DNA from: Diaporthe sp. PMI_573
Lineage: Eukaryota > Ascomycota > Sordariomycetes > Diaporthales > Diaporthaceae
Assembly (NCBI GenBank): GCA_021399435.1
Contig: JAJTUP010000021.1
Location: forward strand, 806,001 to 870,000
Length of the DNA: 64,000 nucleotides
Direction: 5' to 3'
Shown: one piece after another, positions 23,734 to 35,017 of the stretch
Position numbering within the stretch: position 1 is the stretch's first letter
Layout: every line of letters begins with the position of its first letter
Position numbers and translations under genes: made by a program
The notes under the pieces: model-generated
What the model saw: only the letters and a program-made list of their open reading frames with translations
What the model was told of the DNA's origin: nothing
The model's database searches: none

Positions 23734-26230
23734 ATGTGCATACAAAATGAGGCGGTGGAACAAGAGATCCTGGAGAGAGACAATGCGAAGTCCTGATGAT
23801 GACTACTCACGGTGTCGCGAAGACAAAGGTATTGTCAACAAACCTTGAATGTAGAAGTCTGAGAGATTAGAGACTTCCGATTTGATTTATTGCACGTCGG
23901 TCCATAAGACACAGCTTGTTGCCCATTATGTGTGATGACTTTCTCTACGACGCTGCCGTAGCTCTCGCCCATGAGGCAGAACTCGCGACTCGGGCGCCGT
24001 AGCCACTGATTGCGGCTCTAGACACACGGGTGATAACCATCAGAATCTCCACTCACGGTACGATGGCCAGGAACGATGACGCTCGTTCGGCCCTGGAAAA
24101 TCGGCGTGGCATGGCGATGGCGCTCTCGCGGACCAGCAGAGCGGGAGTAATGCACCCGGGCAGTCGATGTCTCACTTAGACCCGGAGGAGCCTCACCGCG
24201 CGCATCAACTTGCCAATACCGCTATCTACGGTTGCGTGGGAAGTACATAGCCAAGCAATTCCACGCGATTCAGGACTTTAACGTGCAAGATAAAAGACCT
24301 AGAACCATATTCTCCAGGTCCTATCCTAGCGAATTCCGGCTGCCGAGATCTTAATCGGAGATTCAATGAGATCCAATTCTCCCCGCGCTGCCGCCGCCCG
24401 CGTGGCGGACGGACCACGGGCCTCCCCCGGCGCTCGCTCTGTTTCTCAACATCCCCACGAACCATATTCAGTCATGACCCAAAGCATGGCTCTCATTCCG
24501 CAAAGATCATTGGAGCGGATGATACCAACTGAGGGGCCCCGCTATGGTATAGCTATGCTTTGCCCTGCATCAGCCCTCGCCCTGCCGCGATTCCGGCGAT
24601 CTGGTTCAAGCTTGCCGCGGGTTTCCCCCGGTTTGGGGGCCAGAAAGTTCGAGCGCGAGAAAGCGCACCGCTCGGTTGTAAGACAAGGCAGATGCCAGGT
24701 ATAGCACCCTAGGCAAGGAAGGCCACATGTGTCGTCCGGTCACAAACTCTACGCTGAGCCACGCTTCAAGGCAGCTAGCAACAATACTGTCCAGGCTGTC
24801 TGCCCTAGCTGTTTCAACACGGCGTCGAATCGGGCTTTGACCTCGGCGCGCATACTAGGTCGAGGCTGGTCGAAATGGGCCGATTGGGCTGACAGAGTGA
24901 GAGGCCGTATGCAGCTGCTTGGTAAGTACCTATACCGGTGTCGCAAGATCACAGATGCTTGCTCATCGCCACGAGGATCATGGACTTGACAGCCCCTTGT
25001 CAGCCTTCCTCGGTCTCGGGAATTGGCACGCGGTGCACGCACAGGGGTACCTTGAGGCTCAGATTAAATATCACACTTAATATTCGATTGGAGCGCGTTG
25101 TACCTTGTCTGAAATACCTTGTCCCCAACTTTCATATAACAATTCTGTGACAGGAGCCAAATGATGCCAAATCTCATGTACATTTGGTGAGCAACGACCA
25201 TCTGTATCCGCTCGAGACTACCGGTGGCTGGTATGCGTCCCCCAGCCTGGAGCAGTATAACCTAAAGTAACTGCCGCGTCGCTTGTGGGAAAACATTATG
25301 CCTTCGAGATGCCTTCGAGAAATAGCATGAACCTTATCGGACGCGCGGAGTGACTGTGAGAGAGATCAAGAATCACAGCGGAGCACTCATCTTCTTAGCT
25401 CGTCCAGTATCACCTGCTTTTAAGTGTGTATGACTTGAGAACATACGATTCTCCTCTAGGCCTGTGTCAACGCCATATGCCAACAAGCTTTGATGAAACA
25501 TGTTCATGTTCTCGGCTTGCATGCCCAGGTGGTGGGGGGGAATATGCCCTGCCCAGATGCAGATGCAACGAAGTAAATAATCTCTCACGCCGTATCTATT
25601 CCGGGTGTTCCGGAGGTCTGATACTTCCGAGGGAGGTAACAAGCATTCTGTCAGGTTCCAAACGTTCGCTATATGGGGTTGAGTTCGTCGCGATACGCAG
25701 CTGGCAACCTGCTCTATCCTTCTTGCCTTGGATCGCAGGGGTTTAGCCGTTGACTCCGATTCCATTGACTGGCCAAGGTAGTTGTTAATCGCAGCTCGGA
25801 GGTCGGCGTGTGCTGCCGGATAGAGAGTCCTCTCCGAAAAATAACCTACGCTCTGGCACCCCTTGCAGTCATTACGATGCGATACCGAGCGGTTCCGGGG
25901 TGGTGCTGGAGCAATGCGTGGGAGCCTACCCAGACCTGGGCATGAGTTGCCGCGCGGTCAGGCGCTGACCCAACCTCTGCTGCGGACGAGACTTCTGCCA
26001 CAGTCCTACGTAAGTGCTTGTGCAGTGCCCCGGGCACCGCTATTGCTGCCGGATACGCCTTATTTATTCTGACCAGACGAGGGTGAAAGATGTCGGCCAC
26101 GAGAGCAAATTAAACCCTTGTGGCTGCCTTGATATAAGCCTGAGCCCACCAGCAAAGCATTGCTCCAATTCTGTCCTGGGCCCACACTTAGAACAAGACA
26201 GACCACATTTGGTGTGGCTTCCACGAAATA
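23734..26230. other. 2.5-kb divergent intergenic region
   Basis: This separates the start of P450-2 (minus) from the start of TF3 (plus). Several frames of 80-130 codons exist on both strands but none shows family motifs or plausible splicing. The region must hold both promoters; I see no repeat or mobile element. Confidence 0.5.
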
Positions 26231-28336
26231 ATGGTCGAAAAGTCCAAGCCCGACAGCAGCCGTGTTCCATCCAATCCCGGTGATGAACCTCTGCCCCAAT
26301 GGCCCCGACAGAAACCCGGGGTAGCATGCGAGGAATGCAGGAGGAGGAAGCTCAGGTGTGACCGTCGTCGACCTCAATGTGGGAACTGTCAGTCCGCAGG
26401 CGTTGCATGTCAGGTCACTACACGCTCGCCTCGTGGACCGAAACAGGGTTACCTGAAGTCTCTGCAGGCACGTATCGGTAAGTCGTGCGATGTATCACCC
26501 CGAGGTCCAAGGTCTTGTGCTGAGTTGGACGCAAATGTAATACAGATGCTTTAGAGGGAAGTGTCAGGCAACAGGCCGTACAAGGAAGTACGCCACATAT
26601 CACCCATGTCGTCACAGTTCCAGTGGCAGACGATAGTCGGGTCCTCACTGATGAGTATATCATCTCTCCTGACACGGCGATGTTCGATACGCGGACAGGC
26701 CTTCCCAGTATTACGGAACAACCGTTCCTGAACGACATCCTACATACCGGTCCCTCGTCGGCAACAATTCCGGATATTGACTTTTCCTGGAGCACCGGCC
26801 CATCATCTGCCGGGTTGGCCTCGCCTCTCATTTCTTCAGCTGCATATTTCGATACATACATTGATTCTGCTCCAGCCACCCCCCTGAAACGGCGGGCCTC
26901 AACCGCCTCTGAAACCCACACCGACGAAGCCCCGTGGCAACCTCAAGTCTCGAGGCTGGTGCAGGCCGACCTGTATGTTTCAATAGACTGCCATAATTAT
27001 TTTCCTACTTGTCAATGAAGAGTGAAAATTGATCTGTGGCTGATGTGAATGATATGTATCTAGGGATCAATTCTATTGGGACCGGGTCCACGTCTTCATA
27101 CCCATCATCCACCAGCGACGTTACCGCACTTGGAGCAGCCACCCTGATAAGAATGAAGCTCAAAAGTGTCTTCAAGGCACAATGTGGGCCTTAGCAGCAT
27201 CAGCCTCAACAGGGCATCACCAAAGTATTCACGACTCGCTATACCAGTCCAGCTGCCGGGCAGTTGAGAGGCTGGCTTCCACCACCGCCAGCCTCACGCG
27301 CCGCATCGAATACATACAAGCCTGGCTTTTACTGGCAATTTACGAGTTCATGTTCCAAGACTTCAGGCGCGGGTGGATCAGCGCAGGGCGAGCTTTCCGC
27401 CTGATCCAACTCGCTGGCTACGAGAGCACGGATGCCCGACACAAAGGCGAGCCTCAATACCAGCCTGCATGGGCCGAGATGGAGGAACGACGGAGAACTC
27501 TGTGGCTGGCCTACTGCCTTGATCGACTCCTCGGCATGCGAAGCGACACTCCTTTGACTTTCAGTGACCAGGTTTTGGTGCGCTTGCCAGCCCCGGAGGT
27601 CAACTTCCGCAACGATCAACCGGCGCGAATGGACTTTCCCCCGAATGTCCAGGTAGAAACAAGCTCAGGAGGTGATTGCGATGCCAGCTCCTCTGTTCTT
27701 ACCAATTTTGTCGGTGTTGCTCGCATGTGCGGTCAAGTCACGTCCCATCGACATCAAGCGTCGACTGCGATGGCCGATGAGAAGAGCGCCGACGACCTTC
27801 AACGTCGACATGAAGCTCTGGGAACTGAGTTGGCACAACAGATGAATGAATTTTTCACAAACCCATTTCTATCTCATAACGACGATCCGAACGCTATCTT
27901 CATTAGTATCTTGTGGCATACGGTTTCCCTCCATCTTGATCAGACGGCCAGCTTCATTGAGTTATCATGCGGCAGTGTTGATAGCAACAAGCTGTCCACT
28001 GCCGAGACTGAAGTTATGTCACAACATTCAACAACTTCTATACAAAAGGTCATGAAGTTACTCGACCGGATGTCACAGCTCAACTATGTCAAGGTGAGAA
28101 GATCTTGTACTGGCTAGGTAGGCTACCGGGAGCTCATTGGCGTGCCACTAATACCCTTTGTCTCACAGATCCATCCTTTAATCTTCTTGCCTCTGTCCCT
28201 CTGTGCAAAAATGGCGGAATCGCATCCAGAGCTAGCCAGCACACTTAGGCTTGAGTTGGAGACTATTAGTGAGCGACTCGGCTGCACGTCGCGCAACTCT
28301 CCTAAAATCGGACGGTCAGAGCCCATCTCCGGGTGA
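26231..28336 (+). CDS. Zn2Cys6 fungal-specific transcription factor (TF3), paralogue of TF1
   Basis: Four exons, 26231-26477, 26546-26972, 27064-28093 and 28169-28336, give 623 aa with agreeing phases. The zinc cluster is at residues 33-60 (ACEECRRRKLRCD, then QCGNCQSAGVAC) followed by the linker GYLKSLQARIDALEGSV. The middle homology domain begins VQADLDQFYWDRVHVFIPII and includes RGWISAGRAFRLIQLAGYES and ERRRTLWLAYCLDRLLGM. These blocks line up with TF1 position by position, so the two are paralogues. The nuclear regulator probably acts on neighbouring genes: it is head-to-head with P450-2 and tail-to-tail with the membrane methyltransferase. Confidence 0.92.
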
Positions 28337-29011
28337 TTTGGGCATCATGCCAGCTACTCGATCCCTTGCAAGTTACTGTTAAGTGTCTTATACCTAGATA
28401 TCCTAGCAGCTGGTCGGACTGTGCCGCCTCCAGCCGAGGACGATCCTCGCTTGCTTTGCTTAGTATTTGTGGATCCAGGATTACTGGCTGTGGGTTTCTT
28501 TAAATGTCGTTCCAAGAAACCTGACTCTCACCTTTTTAGAAGTGGATAAATCACCATTTTGCTGGGCGTGACTAAAAGCAGCACTTTTTCCAGAAGCAGC
28601 ATATTTGGCGATATCTTTATCAGAAGCCATATCATAGCGTCAGGTGCTTAAATACTTATAGCAATAGATCCATTTGCATTTTGTGATCGTGTGGTATCAT
28701 TATTCGCGTGGAAATTCCAAGATAAATTCCTGGACGTGAAGATTCTCGGGCAGAGAGTTTCCCGACTACAGGCGGTACATTCTACTCAGTTAACTTAGCT
28801 TCTTTATCCCGTCGGAAACAATGATCTTACAGTCCAACGCCAGGAAGCCTTCAAAGTGCTGCTAGATGTGTCAATTTGATCAATCAATCGGTTAATTGAG
28901 GCTTAGATTGACATAACTGTCTAAGCCGTGTGTATTGACTCTAGCTTCTTCCAAATGAAGGCAAGCACTTTGGTGCAGCCAGGAATTACGGAACTTTGTA
29001 CACAGCAACAA
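28337..29011. other. Intergenic spacer, convergent 3' ends
   Basis: About 0.67 kb between TF3 and the methyltransferase. AT-rich in parts; nothing recognisable. Confidence 0.55.
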
Positions 29012-30083
29012 TCAGCCAGCCAAGTCCTTGCGACCCTTAGTGCCAATGAACCAGTACAAATTACCAAAGGGTGGGAGGACTTTGGTCTGGCCGCTGTGAA
29101 ATGTCCAGCCATCACAATCTAGCCCAGTGGCTTCCTCTTTCTGAATCATCTGTTTGAGTTCCCCATCCGTTCTAGTACGAATGCAAGAAACGTACCCATC
29201 CCAAGCGAAGAAGAGAGGCGCAATCGGGATCAAGTAGGTGAAGACCAAGTGCAAGGGGGACCACCAGAACCACGCCAGGGCAGTAACAAGCGGGGACAAT
29301 ATGACTATAGATGTATTTAAAAATGCTGGCAGGTTGCGATATGTCATCTCAAAAATCCTACACAGCACATTAGCTTACGGAAGCAGTGAAGTAGGCGAGG
29401 CGGGTTTCACACAAAACATAGCCAAAAAGGCCTCCACGCCCATCGCTACAAGATGAAGAGGGCTTGACTTACACAAAAGCTTCGGAACCTTCTATTGAAC
29501 TTCGTAAAACTTTGGATGCGGTTTCATCGTCGAAGTGATGGAAGCAAAGATTATAGAGCCGGCATTCAGGCGTATTGCCCTCCACATATCTTCCGACGGT
29601 TGTCGCATCAACAGCTTTGTCAATGAAGTCAATATGCTCGCTCTGTTGTGTGATTCGGGCCCAAGCCTTCCAGTCAGGATAGAGATCTGCCAGCACAAAC
29701 TTGGCAGGTGCTCTACCAAGCATACTCAGCCGATGATTGAGAATTCTTTCCAGTATAGGGGTAGGTCCACCAGCACCTGCACAGCAGTCGATGAATGTGT
29801 AGTCGCTGGGGCTGAGTGGCAGCTTCGACACAAGCACGTCACATGCTTGAGCTGCCGTGGATGTTTTCCGACCGAGCCCGACTGTGTTCCACATTTGATG
29901 AAGGGATTTGTGCGAAAACTCGCGGAGCCATGACGGGCACCAACGCAAATCCTCGATTTCAAATAACTGCAGACGAGGGAGCAGGACCATTATGGCGGGA
30001 CTTGTTGATATTTCCTTGCCAGTGTTTCTGAAAGAGTTTTGTGACAGATTACTGGCTTCGAGTCTACTCGGCAGGAACTTCAT
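29012..30083 (-). CDS. Membrane-anchored SAM-dependent methyltransferase
   Basis: Two exons, complement of 29473-30083 and 29012-29357, with a 115-base intron; 318 aa. After LLPRLQLFEIEDLRWCPSWL comes a Rossmann-type SAM site, FIDCCAGAGGPTPILE (about residues 95-110), then a VLADLYPD acidic loop and LYNLCFHHFDDE. The second exon restores SEAFVIFEMTYR and continues into two strongly hydrophobic segments (STSIVILSPLVTALAWFWW-like, then LVFTYLIPIAPLFFAW), so the C-terminus is membrane-embedded. The family is found scattered in fungal genomes, often uncharacterised. Substrate could be an O- or C-nucleophile of a lipophilic product (inference). A downstream in-frame ATG (about 29990, MVLLPRLQ) is an alternative start. 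Confidence 0.85.
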
Positions 30084-30577
30084 TTACACTTGAATATCCA
30101 TGGTGTGACAAGTTTTCTTTTCCATTAGAGCAGTGTCTTAGAATTCATAGCTATGGCTTGCAGTCCGCAACAAGGCAGCTTTCCACAGCGAGGGTGACTC
30201 CGAGCTGCAGAATGCGGATCCGGCAGCCGAATTCCGCGGGCTCCGTCACCCGGCTGTATCGGGAATCGCTTGGCCAGACGAAGTGTCTCTGAAATGCAGA
30301 CACTTTTTCGTGGACGAAATAATTGTTCGCATGATTTCGCTTTTTCGGTCCAGTGAAAATATCCGAGTATACGGGTTGGTTTGTCCTAAGTGCTGCCAGT
30401 GTAATCTACTACAGTAGTAGAACATGGCCAGACCAGTAACTACGCGTCCCTTGGATCGCTGTTGGAATCGCTTCCGTAGTGCAATCGCGGGTGTAGAGCA
30501 GAACATGCACAACTACAGGAGGTGTTGTCTGGAAAATCGTAATCTTGATGCGACAAAATTGGGACTCGCATTAAGGA
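30084..30577. other. Spacer upstream of the methyltransferase
   Basis: About 0.5 kb, presumably the methyltransferase promoter plus the 3' flank of the neighbouring relic. No gene seen. Confidence 0.5.
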
Positions 30578-31258
30578 TTACAATATAACAATGAGCTTAG
30601 TCTTACTCACCCCCCGATTTCAACTTTCCAAGTCCGTGGCCAATACCCTGGAGGCCTTGGCCGACGATCTCTATCTTCAATGCGGGCTTGAAGTCGCCGT
30701 CCTGCCCGAGCTTCCTCCGGGCCAACATAGCCAACCTGCCTCCCGCAACGTCGAACGTCTGACGCTCAGAAGACGTCTTTGCGTCCACTACAACCGGAAT
30801 ACTAAGTTTAGAGCATGTGAACACTGCACTGTATAGTTTTAGTCCACCTGGGTACAATGTATCAAACAGAAACGGCTGGCTTTCGTCACAGGCTCCACCA
30901 ACTGCATCCAAGATTGCATAACTCCCAGACCACTAGCAGTCGCAGCCCTAACGTCCCTAACGATTTCGGGAGAAGCACGATTGATACATGCTATTGCACT
31001 GAGAGATATAAGCTGGGACTGATGGCTTTGTGACGCTGTTGGAAGCATCGACGCCCTCGCCGACACTCTCAACGACACCAGTAACGTCTGTGCCGAAAAC
31101 GGCCGGCCAGCTGTCCACCACTATGCCGAATTGATGCTTCTTCCACTCCACCGGGTGTAGAGCCCACCGCCTTGTTTCGGATGCTGATTTCACCTGCTTT
31201 TGGCTTCGGCCACAACGTGTCAATTATCGCAAACTCACCCCCTTTGGCTGTCGCGACG
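30578..31258 (-). pseudogene. Decayed zinc-binding dehydrogenase / enoyl-reductase-like gene
   Basis: Pieces of one medium-chain reductase occur in order but in different frames. From about 31256: YVATAKGGEFAIIDTLWPKP and GEISIRNKAV. Then, one base out of frame, ALHPVEWKKHQFGI and FGTDVTGVVESVGEGV. Then ASPEIVRDVRAATASG, another frame change to YAILDAVGGACDES, and KIEIVGQGLQGIGHGLGKL near the C-terminus. A last shift in a G run (near 30610) is needed to reach VSKTKLIV. About 100 residues, including the nucleotide-binding GGxxxVG loop, are missing from the middle. The order matches stand-alone (trans) enoyl reductases and related fungal oxidoreductases. The 5' end runs directly into repeat copy B and has no start codon, so the gene is dead in this strain. 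Confidence 0.85.
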
Positions 31259-31490
31259 TATGGACTATTTGTATTCTTTGAGTTCCTCTACCAAGCTGTA
31301 TAAGGACAAGGAACAATGTGTCTTATCGACGATAACAGTGACTTTTCAATCTACTTCTGCAAACCAGTGTTCTGTTAGATGCCACTATTTCGCACTATAA
31401 GTCGTAGTGTTGAGCCGTGCCTATTCGCGCCGGCGCTCTCAACGTATGCCTTCGTCATGACTGTTTAGATCTTGACTTCCATACGGAGGG
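31259..31490. repeat. Dispersed repeat, copy B
   Basis: Parallel to copy A (10843-11150), with several deletions. The best preserved block is about 31335-31430 (ATCTACTTCTGCAAACCAGT ... GAGCCGTGCCTA). It starts exactly where the reductase relic loses its 5' end, so its arrival may have removed the promoter and start codon. Confidence 0.85.
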
Positions 31491-31952
31491 CTTCCTGAGA
31501 CTTCGGATGCAGGGTTCAACCCGTTTTTGAGAATTCTCTGTTCAAGCTGTGATTATCGTAAGTGCTAGAAGGTAAATTGCGTAAATATCAATCATCATTC
31601 CGCTCAAATAGCCACGTGTGGCGCCAACTGTCCTCCACATTCCGGCTGCTTAAACTTTAACATGGCGCAGATCACCAGGCCCGGCCTCCGTTTGCCGACC
31701 ACCTTGGTGCACCTCGGCGAAAACATCCGAGTGCCATGTAATCCATTTTCGGAGTCCGCTTGCACAATGGAGGCCCTTACCACGGCTTTAAATAAACGAA
31801 GACCCGCGTCTATCAGGAACACTGTTGGTGTCGTGGAGTCAGACTAAATGATACCGACGCAACTTGAGTGCAACTTCTATCATCACGTTAAATCGGATTT
31901 TGGCAACTGCGTAGCCCTGAATTCTCAGCAGTAGTTAGAACTTTGCGTCATT
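31491..31952. other. Spacer / cupin-2 promoter
   Basis: About 0.46 kb between repeat copy B and cupin-2. Short open frames on both strands show no family motif. Confidence 0.5.
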
Positions 31953-32694
31953 ATGGACGCAAAACATGAGGCTTATGCTGCAACACTCAGTGTGACCCAC
32001 TTCAAACCCGAAAATGTTCCATGGCGTAGATTGGGGCAATGTGAGTGACATTACACTTGGCTGCTCAGCACTCTCAACTTTGAAAAACTTGGGATGTCCA
32101 GCTTACATTCTGGCCATAAATCTCAGATTTCTGGAGGCCGATTGAAGATGGGTCGAACACGCAGTACCGTCTCGCAGTGATTGAAAGTTTGATCCCACCC
32201 AGGAGCGACGGTCCAATCGTGCATTTTCACGAGATGCACGACGAAGGCTTCTTTGTCACGGTCAGTATCACCGTCTTGGTACATGGCTTACAGCAGTCGA
32301 GGATGGCGTGAGCGGTAATTGCATTCTGATACTGACTGTGAAGCTCGCGATCAAGAAGGGCAAGGTGCGTTTCCACGTTCCGGGCCGGCCAACAGTGGAC
32401 GTGTGTGCCGGTGAGGCTTTGACAGTACCTGTGCGACTACCGCACAAATTCAGTAACCCGTTTGATGAGGAGGCGGTCTTCATCAATACAGCCACACCGG
32501 GTTTTTTTATACGCTATTTTGAACTTCTGGAGAACATGATCGGGGAGGGCAAAATTTTGACGCCTGAAATCAATGCAGAGGCACTCAAACGTTTTGCTAC
32601 GATTCCAGTACCAATGGAGGATGTGAAGCGTCTCGAGTCCGAGGGTTGGCCAAGCGCCAATGGTAATGGTAAGAAAGTATGTACAGCGCTATAA
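31953..32694 (+). CDS. Small cupin-fold protein (cupin-2), paralogue of cupin-1
   Basis: Three exons, 31953-32040, 32127-32260 and 32356-32694, give 186 aa with agreeing phases and the same architecture as cupin-1 (second exon 134 bases in both). Parallel motifs are VPWRRLGQYFW against LPWTQLGQYKY, IPPRSDGPIVHFHEMHDEGF against the corresponding cupin-1 block, PHKFSNPFDEEAVFIN, and ALKRFATIPV near the end. The HFHEMHDE segment supplies His/Glu metal-ligand candidates. Its function is unknown but presumably as for cupin-1. It converges on P450-3. The last few residues (after NGNG) depend on reading through a GTAAGA that could instead be a donor. Confidence 0.85.
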
Positions 32695-32998
32695 GGAATA
32701 GATTAAATAAATGATTGTCTCTTTTAGAACGCAATCCTGGCTTCTTATGATACCTCTGATGCCAACCTTTTGAACTTGCAAGTTGTTCTGCTATCATGAT
32801 TGATATTTTGCCATTGTATGAAAACAAGGTCGCGAAATAAGGTATATCTCACCACTCTAATTGAGGAAGAAATTGCATGGGAAGCGTAGCATGTGCAAGT
32901 CAGAGATTTCATATTGAAGTCTTATTCAAGGGTGTTGTCTACCCACAGAGGAAAATGGATGCACCCACACCTCGGCAGCGTGGTTTGCCCTCATATGG
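32695..32998. other. Short convergent spacer
   Basis: About 0.3 kb between the stops of cupin-2 and P450-3; presumed 3' untranslated regions. Confidence 0.5.
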
Positions 32999-35017
32999 TC
33001 ACGTCTTGGGTTCGACGCACTCTGTACCTACCTCTCTTCTGGCTGGGGTCAGTCTGCAGAGGAGAGCTGGCTTTTGCCAAAAGCCCCAGATCCTTTGCTT
33101 TTCTAGCCACGATAATCCCTCCTCAGTCTCCACGAGGTGTAGGTCGAACCGCCACAGAATACGGGCCAGTAGTAAGCTCATCTCAGCTCTTGCTAGGTTC
33201 TTTCCAAGGCAGCTTCGAGGACCGAATGAGAAAGGCTGAAAGGCTCCGAAGTTGTCACTGGAGTTCGCGTCTTTTCCGTCCACGCGAAGCCATCTTTCTG
33301 GCCAGAAGTCCATTGCATCTTCGAAGTTGTGGGATGATCTGTAGCAAGATAGGTGATTCACACCGACTGTGGTTCCGGCAGCAACAAAACGCCCGTCGAT
33401 AATGGCGCCACCTTCAGGAACTCTCCTTGGCATAGTGATCGACACCGGTGGGTACAATCTCATAGCCTCTTGGAGAATAGCCTCAATGAATGGCACCCTG
33501 GCAGAAATCCTTCTGCTAGTCATTTCAGCCTCGGTGTGAAATGCTCTTCGAACCTCATCTACGGCCCGCTGATACTGGCCGGGATGTCTCAGCAGCAGGA
33601 ATGTGGCCCCTGCCAAGGCCGTTGCGGTCCCTTCGGAACCAGCAATAGTGATCGAGAAAGAATTGGCGTACATCTCAGGCTCCGACATTCCTCTTTTGGC
33701 CATTTCGGAACCATGTCCCAACTCATTCTCATCCTTGAGGTTCTGGAGCACGTAGTGCTATTGATCTTGTCAGCATGGTCATGCCTGCGATAAACACCAT
33801 GAGAGGGTAATTGCGGTGAGCGGATAGTGCATTCGAGATAGTAAGTCTCAAGAGCTACTGGGTATCAGGTGGTGATATACTGGGAATGGTGGTAGTTTAT
33901 AAGACTTCTTGCATGATCATACCCAAAAGTCTTTTCGGTCTGCTGTAGGACCGCGCGATACACGACCTCGGACAACCTCTACAGCTCGTCTCATGTTCTC
34001 CTCTCGAGCTCCAACTACTCGACCAGCAGACGAAATCGATTTCATAGTCCACAGAGATCTCGATATCCGTGCGAATGGTAGTAGTCCGTAGTACTTCAAC
34101 ATTTGATTGAGGGTAAGCTCTTGCGCGCCTGATGAAATGGCAGCAACGAAAGGTGTTGCTTTTCCTTTGGCCAGGCATCCAAAGTCCTGGCCGAAGGCAA
34201 GATCTCCTATCAGATCGAATGCTGTTCCAACTTCTAGTCAGCGATTTAGCCTGCAGCTAGCATTCAACCCTCAACATTGTATTCCCATGATGTGGGGCAT
34301 CTCGCTGCTGATTAATTCACCTACAGGCAAAGGTGTACCAATCTTTCATGTCGACTGGGCCAAAACGAGAGTGAGAGTGTAACTCTTCGCAGAGTCTGGA
34401 TGCATACATGGTCAAGATCGACTCTTGTTCGCGGAGTGCCTTCTCAGAAAACGCGTGCGCCAATAAGCGCCGTTGTCGCGCGTGTGTCTCCCGGTCAGCA
34501 GTTAGAAGGTCTAGTATCGGAGTCAGGGGGCTTGACACTCAAATTGGAAAGAGAATCCATTCAGTTGAAACGCGAAAAGTCCACTTACCTTGTGCTCCGC
34601 TAGGTTTACTCAACGAGAATACAGGGTCTTTTGCCATTTCTGCACTCCTTTGGCCATATATGGTTTTCCAAGCGGTGTCAGACGTATAAGAGACCTCATC
34701 TGGAGCCACGCGTACCACTGGACCGTGTACTTGGTGCAGCTCTGCGAGACGATGGTTCAGTAGACCCCTCATCTGATACCAACACCAGGGTATACGACTC
34801 GCAGCCCATAGCTTGGGGCCCGGATGAGAGGATAGAGGGTGCAGGAAGACGTTTCGCCAAGCATTCACAAAGAGCTAGCCGCTCGTTTGTCAGGCTAATT
34901 ACTGACGGAACTGATATCAAGGCTGGGGAGGTGAAGACGTACAATAATGGCCCAGCATATTGGGAACCACGCTAAAAGTCGAGCCACTGTGCCAGTGAAT
35001 CCCGAGACAATAACCAT
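32999..35017 (-). CDS. Cytochrome P450 monooxygenase, CYP65-like (P450-3)
   Basis: Five exons, complement of 34943-35017, 34589-34874, 34325-34510, 33923-34221 and 32999-33757; 534 aa with agreeing phases. The first exon encodes the membrane anchor (from MVIVSGFTG to FPICWAII), joined to LFVNAWRNVFLHPLSSHPGP. Further motifs are HARQRRLLAHAFSEKAL, the splice-created FASFDLIGDLAFGQDFG, the I-helix IAGSEGTAT, EAMRLYPP (ExxR), WPERWL and the haem loop FSFGPRSCLGKNLARAE with thiolate near residue 462. The pattern is that of the isotrichodermin C-15 hydroxylase (CYP65) group, which oxidises many different fungal metabolites, so the substrate cannot be inferred. The intron after GCC-T uses a GTAGGT donor three bases before a GTGAAT alternative; only the first keeps frame. 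Confidence 0.9.

Noticed and set aside
24366..25042. Frames of 85-112 codons on both strands of the 2.5-kb spacer
   Set aside because: Low-complexity Arg/Ala/Ser-rich translations without motifs or consistent splicing.
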